Positions 1-5,274 of a stretch of DNA of 5,486 bases are shown piece after piece. The notes under the pieces were generated by a model. The model had not been told where the DNA came from, did not search any database, and worked only from the letters and a program-made list of their open reading frames with translations. The DNA is from Mageeibacillus sp. UBA5747 (GTDB lineage Bacteria > Bacillota > Clostridia > Saccharofermentanales > UBA5734), in assembly GCA_002419145.1 (NCBI GenBank), contig DIFN01000072.1:3080-8565 (forward strand), written 5' to 3'. A program made the position numbers and the translations under genes. The first letter of the stretch is position 1. Each line of letters starts with the position of its first letter.

Positions 1-846
1 GGGGTCGATCATGAAGGCGACAAAAGCCTCGGCTCCTGCGGCATTGACCATCGGATAGGTCTCAGGGTTGACCTGCATGACATGGTAGATGTTTAAAAGC
101 TCCTTGGAACCCTGATTGAGGATCTCCAGGTCGAGGTTGGCTTTCTGGGCCAGATAGGTTGCCCGGTCACTCAAGGTGTAGGCTTCCTTTTCATTGGCGA
201 TGGTCAGTGTCGAACCCATGCCCTGGCCGCTTTCCTGATACCAGGTGCCGCTGGGTGCATCGATCCCGGCAGCTTTCCAGATCGACAATTCTTTGGTGTG
301 CGTGCCGGACTTGTCACCGCGGGAAATAAAAGTCGCTTTCTGCGCGGCGATGGCTTTGAAGGCGTCCGTCACTGCGGTGAGATCCTTGATTTTCGCCGGA
401 TCAGATGGCGGTCCGACGATGATGAAGTCATTGTGCATGACCAGCTGGTAGTTGACGACCTGACCTGCGTCGACCAGAGGCTTTTCACTGGAGGGGGCAT
501 GGGTCAGCAAGACATCGGCTTCGCCTTTGGCACCCAGCTCGAGGGCCTGACCTGTACCGACGGCAATGGTCTTGATGACGTAGCCCGTCTGCTCTTCAAA
601 TATCGGGATGAGGTAATCCAAAAGGCCGCTGTCCTGGGTGCTGGTCGTGGTTGCCAGGATGATTTCTTTGACCGCGGGCTGGGCCGGCGTGGTCGTTTCC
701 ACTGCAGCGGTTGTGGTCGCATCAGTCGCAGGCACTGAGGTGGCCGCAGTCGTTGCAGTGGAGGTGGCCGGGGTGGCAGCACAGCTGGCTGCCAGGGCCA
801 AGACCAGCAGTGTTGAGAGGATCCAGTACATCTTTTTTCGTTTCAT
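1..846 (-). CDS. tupA: Tungstate ABC transporter substrate-binding lipoprotein TupA (C-terminus cut by window edge)
   Basis: Extracytoplasmic binding protein that captures tungstate for the TupABC importer. The minus frame is open from ATG at 846 to the window edge, giving 282 residues without a stop; the family is usually slightly longer, so a short C-terminal piece is missing. Residues 1-22 are a lipoprotein signal: basic MKRKK, a hydrophobic core, then a lipobox ending at Cys22. A Thr/Ala-rich linker follows (about 23-58). Mature-domain TupA hallmarks are ATTTSTQDSG (65-74), which contains the oxyanion-contacting TTTS stretch, SRGDKSGTH (175-183) and YTLSDRATYL (223-232). These separate it from ModA and WtpA. 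The start is supported by AAGGAG at 855-860, eight bases upstream. The tupB and tupC genes would be expected beyond the left edge. The long leader with a riboswitch candidate and terminator suggests attenuation control. Tungstate preference over molybdate follows from the family and is not proven here. Confidence 0.93.
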   Translation of the reverse strand, partial: MKRKKMYWILSTLLVLALAASCAATPATSTATTAATSVPATDATTTAAVETTTPAQPAVKEIILATTTSTQDSGLLDYLIPIFEEQTGYVIKTIAVGTGQALELGAKGEADVLLTHAPSSEKPLVDAGQVVNYQLVMHNDFIIVGPPSDPAKIKDLTAVTDAFKAIAAQKATFISRGDKSGTHTKELSIWKAAGIDAPSGTWYQESGQGMGSTLTIANEKEAYTLSDRATYLAQKANLDLEILNQGSKELLNIYHVMQVNPETYPMVNAAGAEAFVAFMIDP

Positions 847-910
847 TGTATGATCTCCTTCCAAATCCAGATCGATTTCGCTTCAACGTGCCTCCTGCTT
901 GATTTTCGAC

Positions 911-939
911 CAGCCACGCTCTTGCAACGTGATGGGCTG
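911..939 (-). other. Hairpin in the tupA 5' UTR after the terminator
   Basis: Within the leader between the terminator and tupA, CAGC (939-936) can pair with GCTG (914-911), and CACG (931-928) with CGTG (918-915). A CCAT bulge and a nine-base loop complete the hairpin. It contains TGGCTGG, which repeats the 3' strand of the proposed aptamer closing stem at 999-993. It may only be a 5' UTR structure that forms after read-through. No gene is supported between 847 and 1429. Confidence 0.35.
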
Positions 940-944
940 AGTCA

Positions 945-980
945 CAAAAAAACCGGGCCGCATCAAAAGCAGACCGGTTC
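945..980 (-). terminator. Intrinsic terminator in the tupA leader (attenuator)
   Basis: On the minus strand AACCGG (979-974) pairs with CCGGTT (956-951). After one mismatch, CTGC (972-969) pairs with GCGG (961-958, one G-U pair), around the loop TTTTGAT. The 3' arm runs into seven consecutive T (952-946). This is a GC-rich stem of about ten pairs plus a U-tract, the standard Rho-independent form. It lies about 100 bases upstream of the tupA start and just downstream of the tupA promoter and aptamer candidate, so it is best read as the off-state of a transcription attenuator. Confidence 0.85.
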
Positions 981-989
981 GTTCAAACC

Positions 990-1066
990 AGGCCAGCCAT
1001 TCTTTCCAATGCGGGAGGTCAGGTGATTTCTCAGCCGGCCCATTGGTTGTGTGCCGTGGCAGGTGC
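990..1066 (-). promoter_or_regulatory. Moco/Tuco-family riboswitch aptamer (candidate, P3-lacking form)
   Basis: Read on the minus strand, this leader segment resembles the Moco RNA motif as I recall it from the E. coli moaA leader: CCTCCCG, a stem strand, then GGAAAG and ATGGCT. Here CCTCCCG lies at 1018-1012, the stem strand CATTGG at 1011-1006, AAAG at 1005-1002 and ATGGCTGG at 1000-993. CATTGG pairs perfectly with CCAATG (1046-1041), the expected P2. A closing P1 is possible between CCTGCCA (1063-1057) and TGGCTGG (999-993), with one U-U mismatch. Between the P2 strands I find only one hairpin: TGA-GAAA-TCA (1033-1024), extended by GG/CC. This GNRA-capped hairpin corresponds to P4; no P3 hairpin is visible. 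P3-lacking variants have been proposed to sense the tungsten cofactor. The position between promoter and terminator, upstream of a tungstate importer gene, supports the call. The homology is judged by eye, not by a covariance model. Confidence 0.78.
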
Positions 1067-1111
1067 GCTTTAGGCAGGACAACTCGAATGACGAAAGATT
1101 CTGTTGGGTTC

Positions 1112-1140
1112 ATTATACGAACCAACCGTCCGAGCGGCAA
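1112..1140 (-). promoter_or_regulatory. Sigma70-type promoter for tupA
   Basis: On the minus strand TTGCCG (1140-1135) and a perfect TATAAT (1117-1112) are separated by 17 bases. Transcription would begin near 1105, giving a leader of roughly 260 bases before tupA that carries the aptamer candidate and terminator. Confidence 0.75.
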
Positions 1141-1183
1141 GTAGATGTGACCAGGGGAAAATCGGTTCAGTCGAAAAAAGTGA

Positions 1184-1226
1184 CACATTCAATAAAACAA
1201 ACTGTCAAAATGACGTTTTATTTGTG
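1184..1226. repeat. Imperfect palindrome between the divergent promoters
   Basis: AATAAAAC (1191-1198) is inverted as GTTTTATT (1215-1222), flanked by CACA (1184-1187) and TGTG (1223-1226). An inner inverted pair GTCA-AAA-TGAC lies at 1204-1214. A further small inverted repeat, GACAG-AAAC-CTGTC, follows at 1226-1239. All sit upstream of both -35 boxes, a suitable place for a regulator that acts on both genes. It does not match the ModE operator consensus that I know, so the binding protein is unknown. Confidence 0.45.
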
Positions 1227-1247
1227 ACAGAAACCTGTCCGGAAGGG

Positions 1248-1276
1248 TTGAAACGGCAGTATAATTTGCATATAAT
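1248..1276 (+). promoter_or_regulatory. Sigma70-type promoter for the polyferredoxin-AOR operon
   Basis: TTGAAA (1248-1253) and TATAAT (1271-1276) are separated by 17 bases, close to the consensus. A second TATAAT at 1260-1265 lies 11 bp upstream but has no matching -35 at the right distance. Transcription would start near 1283, giving a leader of about 147 bases before the GTG start at 1430. Confidence 0.75.
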
Positions 1277-1315
1277 CTTATCATCATCCGATCACAAACG
1301 TTTACGGGATCAATA

Positions 1316-1360
1316 ATAACCAGCCTTTCTCATGTTTAGCTTAGTTATCAGGTTGGTTAT
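1316..1360 (+). promoter_or_regulatory. Hairpin in the AOR operon leader
   Basis: ATAACCAGCC (1316-1325) can pair over all ten positions with GGTTGGTTAT (1351-1360, one G-U pair), around a 25-base loop. It lies about 35-80 bases after the predicted transcription start. No T-tract follows, so it is not a standard terminator. It could be an RNA control or stability element, or a DNA operator. I see no Moco-type CCTCCCG signature on this side. Confidence 0.45.
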
Positions 1361-1429
1361 GGTCTCGCAATGGATGACTGTCGATTCAATCTTACTTGGG
1401 TCGCTTGTGGTGCAGAAGGGGGAACGACT

Positions 1430-1843
1430 GTGGCTAAATATCTGTCAGCCAGTGAGATGAACAAATGCATTGGCTGCTTCACGTGCATGAACATTTGCTC
1501 GATCGTCAACAAGCAAAATCATTCCAATACCAAAAGTGCGATCAAGGTCCGGACCCGGGGCGGCATGACCGGCCGGTTTGTCGCCATCGTCTGCATCGCC
1601 TGTGACGATCCAGCCTGTATGGAAGCCTGTCCAAGTGGCGCCCTGGTCAAACGCGAAGGCGGCGGCGTCCTTTTGAAACCGGAGCGGTGCATCGGCTGCC
1701 ACCGCTGTGAAAAAGCGTGCATCATGCAGGCGGTTTTCTGGGACGACGACATCAAGAAACCGATCATCTGCCGCCATTGCGGTTCGTGTGCCCGGTTCTG
1801 CCCACACAAATGCCTGGAGATGGTGGAGGTTGGTGAAAAATGA
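1430..1843 (+). CDS. Four-cluster [4Fe-4S] polyferredoxin, small electron-transfer subunit of the AOR
   Basis: Cytoplasmic iron-sulfur protein of 137 residues, predicted to carry electrons to or from the AOR encoded next. Sixteen cysteines form four cluster motifs: 13/16/19/23, 55/58/63/67, 87/90/93/97 and 114/117/120/124. A seventeenth lies at 128. The second motif has the CxxCxxxxC spacing typical of the HycB/DmsB-like four-cluster family; the others are CxxCxxCxxxC. The GTG at 1430 is chosen because AAGGGGG (1416-1422) lies seven bases upstream and the protein then begins just before the first cluster. An in-frame ATG at 1370 has no ribosome site and would add an unrelated 20-residue leader. 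The stop overlaps the AOR start (ATGA, 4 bp), indicating translational coupling. Small subunits of this kind accompany many bacterial tungsten oxidoreductases (compare WorS). The physiological electron acceptor cannot be seen here. Confidence 0.9.
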   Translation: MAKYLSASEMNKCIGCFTCMNICSIVNKQNHSNTKSAIKVRTRGGMTGRFVAIVCIACDDPACMEACPSGALVKREGGGVLLKPERCIGCHRCEKACIMQAVFWDDDIKKPIICRHCGSCARFCPHKCLEMVEVGEK

Positions 1844-3693
1844 TCAACGAAACATTCATGCGCATTCTCAATGTTGACCTTACCACGAGCAAGATCCGGA
1901 TCGACCAGCGCGCCGACCTGATGCCATACCTCGGTGGTGTCGGTATCGCCAGCAAGCTGCTCGAGGAGACGATGCACCCTGAGCTCGACGCTTTTCACCC
2001 AGACCAGCCGATCATTTTCGCGATCGGAGCTGGCACGTGGGTGTTCCCGGTTTTGACCAAGACAGTCGCCATGTTCCGTTCGCCGCTGACCAATGAACTG
2101 GGCGAGTCCTATGCCGGTGGCCGGCTGGCGATGACGATGCTGATGGCTGGCTACGATGCGATTGTCATCACTGGCAAAGCCAGCAAACCGGTTTTTGTCT
2201 CGATCAAGAACAACGACATTGCGTTCAATGATGCCCGGGCTTTCTGGGGCATCGACAGCGAGCCGACTGGTCAGGCGATCCGCGAGCGGCTCGAGGGCGG
2301 CGGCAAGCGCAGCATCATCCGCATCGGCCCGGCCGGTGAGAACAAAGTCGCTTATGCCAGCGTCTGCGTCGACTCGTTCCGCCATTTCGGCCGGCTCGGC
2401 CTGGGTGCCGTCATGGGCTCCAAAAACCTCAAGGCTATGACCGTGATGGGCGATCGCTCGATCCCGATTCATGATACGAAAAACTATTTCAAGGTCTACC
2501 AGCAGATCTACAAGAAATGCACGACGACCGACATGATGCAGAAATATCACGATGCTGGGACCGCAATTGGCCTGCGTTCTTTGAGTGTGTCCAATTCACT
2601 GCCAACATACAATCTCAAAACGACGACGTACGAACACGCCGATGCGATTTCGGGTGAAGAATTCGCCCGGAAGAATCTGGTCCGCAAGGTCGCCTGCACC
2701 GGCTGTCCAGTCGGCTGCATCCACATCGGCATGTACCGGCGCGAATTCGACAAGGGCCATGAGTACGAGGCCATCAGCGTCCCGTATGACTATGAACTGA
2801 TGTTTGCCCTCGGCAGCTATCTGGGGATCCAGAGCACCGACGAAATCATCGCCCTGATCGATGAAGTCGAAGAGACGGGCATGGATGCGATCAGTGCCGG
2901 CGTTTGCCTGGGCTGGGCGACGGAGGCACTCGAACAAGGTCTGGTCGATGAGAGCCAGACGATTGTACCTTTGAAATTTGGCGCGACCGAAGGCTACCTC
3001 AAGGCGATCCGCTACCTGTCCAAGGGCAAAAACAAATTTTACCGTGACCTCGGCCGGGGTAGCAAATATGCCGCGTCGGTGTACGGGGGCGAAGATTTTG
3101 CCATGCATTATGCGGGTAACGAGACGCCCGGTTACCATACGGGTTATGCCTCAGCCGTCGGCTTTGCCGTAGCTTCCCGGCATTCACACCTCGACAACGG
3201 AGCCTACCAGATCGACCAGTCGGTCAAGGAAGTCAATCCGGAAGATCTGGTCAACAAGATTTTCTTTGAGGAATATGACCGCTGCATGGTCAATGCAATC
3301 GGCATGTGCATGTTTGCCCGCAAAATCTATGACCACCCGACGATCATCGAAGCCTTGAACAGCATCGGCTGGAACTTGACTGATGAGGATCTCGACCAGA
3401 TCGGCAAGCGAATTCTGCGGACCAAGCTGCGCATCAAGGCTCAGTATGGTTTCAGCCAAAAGGCAGTCCGACTCCCCAAACGGTTTTTTGAGACGCCGAC
3501 CCTGCATGGAGTCCTGCAAGAGGACATCGTCAACAAGATGATGAAAATGTACATCGCCAAGACCAATGATCTGATGAATACACCGGATCCTGTGCTGGAG
3601 ACACTCGCAGCCGAGCAAAAAGCAACTGCTGAAAAGGCTGCAGCAGGCAAAGCGGCTGGCAAGGCTGTCTCGGCAAAAGCGGCTCAAGCCTGA
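1840..3693 (+). CDS. aor: AOR-family tungstopterin aldehyde:ferredoxin oxidoreductase, catalytic subunit
   Basis: Oxygen-sensitive enzyme with a tungsten bis-pyranopterin and one [4Fe-4S] cluster, expected to oxidise aldehydes to acids or run the reverse. Its 617 residues fit the family. The N-terminal domain has NVDLTT (11-16), LGGVG (31-35), RSPLTNELGES..AGGR (80-95) and the pyranopterin-contacting GRLGLGAVMGSKNLKA (184-199). The cluster ligands are Cys286, Cys289, Cys293 (CxxCxxxC) and Cys490 in IGMCMFAR, matching 288/291/295/494 of the Pyrococcus enzyme as I recall them. HEYEAIS (307-313) and RHSHLDN (447-453) are plausible active-site regions. I see no EXXH motif for the mononuclear iron of the archaeal dimer. 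The start at 1840 has GGAGG at 1825-1829; an in-frame ATG at 1858 has no ribosome site. The Lys/Ala-rich tail (about 590-617) is unusual. It does not resemble BamB. The substrate is unknown, and tungsten rather than molybdenum is inferred from the family and nearby tupA. Confidence 0.93.
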   Translation: MINETFMRILNVDLTTSKIRIDQRADLMPYLGGVGIASKLLEETMHPELDAFHPDQPIIFAIGAGTWVFPVLTKTVAMFRSPLTNELGESYAGGRLAMTMLMAGYDAIVITGKASKPVFVSIKNNDIAFNDARAFWGIDSEPTGQAIRERLEGGGKRSIIRIGPAGENKVAYASVCVDSFRHFGRLGLGAVMGSKNLKAMTVMGDRSIPIHDTKNYFKVYQQIYKKCTTTDMMQKYHDAGTAIGLRSLSVSNSLPTYNLKTTTYEHADAISGEEFARKNLVRKVACTGCPVGCIHIGMYRREFDKGHEYEAISVPYDYELMFALGSYLGIQSTDEIIALIDEVEETGMDAISAGVCLGWATEALEQGLVDESQTIVPLKFGATEGYLKAIRYLSKGKNKFYRDLGRGSKYAASVYGGEDFAMHYAGNETPGYHTGYASAVGFAVASRHSHLDNGAYQIDQSVKEVNPEDLVNKIFFEEYDRCMVNAIGMCMFARKIYDHPTIIEALNSIGWNLTDEDLDQIGKRILRTKLRIKAQYGFSQKAVRLPKRFFETPTLHGVLQEDIVNKMMKMYIAKTNDLMNTPDPVLETLAAEQKATAEKAAAGKAAGKAVSAKAAQA

Positions 3694-3700
3694 GCAGCCT

Positions 3701-4522
3701 GTGACCATTTCTGATTCTGATCCCTCGACCGATTTTTATGCCCGCCAGGTGATCCTGCCGGAAATCGGCCCGCAAGGACAAGCCCGACTCAAGAAGAGCC
3801 GGGCTTTGGTCGTTGGCGCGGGCGGACTGGGCTCCCCTGTCCTCATGGCCCTAGCTGGGGCGGGTGTCGGGCACCTGACCTTGGTTGACCACGACACGGT
3901 CTCGGCGTCCAACCTCAACCGCCAGTTCCTCTACACCGTGGCCGATATCGGACGGCCCAAAGCCACCATCGCCCGAGAACGACTCCTGGCCTATCACCCA
4001 GATATTGAGGTTACCGCACTGGACCAGACTTTGACGGCAGAACTGGCCATGCACGTGATTCCCAATCAGGACCTGGTTGTGGCTGCGGTTGACAACAGGT
4101 CGGCCCGGCGATTGATCAATCGCACCTGCTATCAACTGGGCATATCCTGGATCGATGGCGGCGTGTGCGGCTTCTCCGGGTCTGTTGCCACCTATCGGCC
4201 AGGAGCAGCAGCCTGTCTGGAATGCCGCTATGATCTGGCCGAAGCAGCTCCAGCGGTTATTCCGCGCGCACAATCATCAGAGAAAATGAGCGCAGAGTCC
4301 CAAAAACCTGCCACCCCGATCGGCGCCCTCGGTGCTACCAGCAGCGTCATCGGCTCGCTGGAAGCTGACCTCGCCCTCTGCCTGCTGCTCGGGCTGGACG
4401 ACCCGCTCCAGGGAGAGATTTTGTATTATCACGGTCGCACGCTTGATTTCCGTCGCGTCGCTGTTGCTGCCCGTCCCGATTGCCCCATCTGCGGGCATTA
4501 CCAGACCGATCCGACGAGGTAA
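3701..4522 (+). CDS. moeB: MoeB/ThiF-family E1-like adenylyltransferase activating MoaD
   Basis: Cytoplasmic E1-like enzyme that adenylates the C-terminal glycine of a MoaD-type carrier before sulfur is loaded for molybdopterin synthesis. The 273 residues contain the nucleotide-binding loop GAGGLGS (39-45), VDHDTV (62-67), SNLNRQF (70-76) and GRPKA (85-89). Arg15, Arg74, Lys87 and Asp131 each sit one residue beyond the ATP and catalytic residues I recall for E. coli MoeB (14, 73, 86, 130). Zinc ligands are Cys172/175 and Cys261/264. The crossover-loop cysteine common in this family is absent: the segment around 200-215 (KPATPIGALG) has none, so a thioester there is not possible. The start is GTG at 3701, seven bases after the AOR stop. 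The ribosome site is weak and no ATG is nearby, so translation may be coupled to AOR. A ThiF role is less likely because moaD follows. Confidence 0.85.
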   Translation: MTISDSDPSTDFYARQVILPEIGPQGQARLKKSRALVVGAGGLGSPVLMALAGAGVGHLTLVDHDTVSASNLNRQFLYTVADIGRPKATIARERLLAYHPDIEVTALDQTLTAELAMHVIPNQDLVVAAVDNRSARRLINRTCYQLGISWIDGGVCGFSGSVATYRPGAAACLECRYDLAEAAPAVIPRAQSSEKMSAESQKPATPIGALGATSSVIGSLEADLALCLLLGLDDPLQGEILYYHGRTLDFRRVAVAARPDCPICGHYQTDPTR

Positions 4523-4527
4523 TATCC

Positions 4528-4803
4528 ATGCACGTACAATTTTTTGCCCACTTGATCGACTTGGCCGGGACCGCCAGCTGTACGGTCGAAGGCCCCGAAG
4601 ATGTGACTGCACTCATACATCACCTGTGCACGACCTACGGCGCAACTATGGCCAGCCAGCTCCTCAACCAGGACGGTCAGCCTCTGCACGACGACCTCTT
4701 CGTCCTGGTCAATGGCCGCCACATCCGTCAGCTCCAGGGCCTGGCAACTCCCCTGCAAGCAGACGACACCATCGCCTTCGTGCCCGTGGTCGAAGGCGGA
4801 TAA
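4528..4803 (+). CDS. moaD: MoaD-type ubiquitin-fold sulfur carrier (molybdopterin synthase small subunit)
   Basis: Small beta-grasp protein of 91 residues. It ends in Gly-Gly (VVEGG, 87-91), the tail that E1-like enzymes adenylate and that carries the thiocarboxylate donated to the pyranopterin dithiolene. Family features are the initial strand MHVQFFAHLIDLAG, the FVLVNGRHI strand (58-66), and LQADDTIAFVPVVEGG at the end. ATG at 4528 is preferred to an upstream ATG at 4480, which lies inside the previous gene: GAGG (4516-4519) is eight bases before 4528 and the length is then normal. It begins five bases after the E1 gene ends, so the enzyme and its carrier are a pair. The MoaE partner is not in the window. 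Because the pair is in an AOR operon, it may serve mainly the tungsten cofactor; that is inference. Confidence 0.88.
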   Translation: MHVQFFAHLIDLAGTASCTVEGPEDVTALIHHLCTTYGATMASQLLNQDGQPLHDDLFVLVNGRHIRQLQGLATPLQADDTIAFVPVVEGG

Positions 4804-4807
4804 GAAC

Positions 4808-4842
4808 AAGGACCTCATGGGGTTTACCCGCTGAGGGGCCTT
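4808..4842. terminator. Hairpin terminator between convergent operons, possibly bidirectional
   Basis: Stem segments AAGG (4808-4811) and CCTT (4839-4842), CCTCA (4813-4817) and TGAGG (4832-4836), and GGG (4820-4822) and CCC (4827-4829) form an extended imperfect hairpin with loop TTTA. It starts four bases after the moaD stop and overlaps the stop codon of the MOSC gene. On the minus strand the stem is followed by a T-rich stretch (TTGTTCTT); on the plus strand the tail is weaker. It probably ends both transcripts. Confidence 0.6.
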
Positions 4843-5272
4843 ATTTCAGCTGGATCGGGTCGCCAGGCCGGATGGTACCGCCTTCGAGGACGCGGGCGAA
4901 GATACCTTCGCGCGGCATGACGCAGTCGCCGACTTGATGGTAAATGGCGCAGTTCTGGTGGCATTCTTTGCCTATCTGGGTGACCTCAAATAGGACGGGT
5001 CCCGCGTAGAACTGGGTGCCAACGGGTAGTTCGTAGAGTACGATGCCTTCGGTGGTCAAGTTTTCGGCAAAACGGCCGGTACAGAGCCCTTCGATGCCCA
5101 TTTCTGCGATCTTTTTGATGCTTTCCAGGCCGAGCAGGGAAACTTGGCGGTGCCATTTGCCGGCATGGGCATCGCCTTCCAAGCCAAAATCGACGATGAA
5201 ATGGCCTTCCAGGATGGTTTCCTTGGGGACTCCTTTTTTTACGCTGCGGTTGATGGCGATGACGGATGCCAT
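4841..5272 (-). CDS. MOSC-domain protein (molybdenum-cofactor related)
   Basis: Stand-alone MOSC domain of 143 residues. The fold is known from the C-terminus of molybdenum cofactor sulfurase and from mARC and YiiM-type proteins, where it handles sulfur or the pterin cofactor. Visible family features are FGLEGDAHAGKWHRQVSLL (29-47), GRFAENLTTEGI (66-77), LPVGT (82-86), EVTQIGKECHQNCAI (96-110) and GDCVMPREGIFARV (115-128). Cysteines are at 64, 104, 108 and 117; Cys117 is a candidate for a sulfur-carrying residue. ATG at 5272 follows the moaC stop by two bases, with AAGGAG just upstream inside the end of moaC, so the two genes are an operon. Small proteins of this type often sit among moa/mog genes in anaerobic Gram-positive bacteria. 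The exact reaction is unknown. Confidence 0.88.
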   Translation of the reverse strand: MASVIAINRSVKKGVPKETILEGHFIVDFGLEGDAHAGKWHRQVSLLGLESIKKIAEMGIEGLCTGRFAENLTTEGIVLYELPVGTQFYAGPVLFEVTQIGKECHQNCAIYHQVGDCVMPREGIFARVLEGGTIRPGDPIQLK

Positions 5273-5274
5273 GG

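Noticed and set aside
298..738. Plus-strand open frame of 146 codons opposite tupA
   Set aside because: It is antisense to a clear TupA reading frame with signal peptide and family motifs. Its own product has no recognisable features.
883..1188. Minus-strand open frame of 101 codons in the tupA leader
   Set aside because: Its ATG lies upstream of the tupA promoter, it has no ribosome site, its frame crosses the aptamer candidate and terminator, and the product resembles nothing I know. The RNA structures explain the region better.
1316..1360. Second Moco riboswitch in front of the AOR operon
   Set aside because: It has no CCTCCCG or GGAAAG signature and only a single simple hairpin, so I list it as an unassigned leader hairpin.
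1370..1429. Upstream in-frame ATG as start of the polyferredoxin
   Set aside because: There is no ribosome site before it, whereas GTG at 1430 has AAGGGGG seven bases upstream and gives the usual compact N-terminus.
1519..2550. Minus-strand open frame of 343 codons opposite the polyferredoxin and AOR genes
   Set aside because: It is the antisense shadow of GC-rich coding sequence. The plus-strand frames carry all the recognisable cofactor and cluster motifs, and two overlapping real genes are covered.
3184..3708. Minus-strand open frame of 174 codons opposite the AOR C-terminus
   Set aside because: It is an antisense shadow: the AOR frame in this stretch contains the fourth cluster cysteine and family motifs.
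4332..4937. Plus-strand open frame of 201 codons across the E1 and MoaD genes
   Set aside because: It has an Arg/Pro/Ser-rich out-of-frame composition and crosses two well-supported genes and the terminator hairpin.
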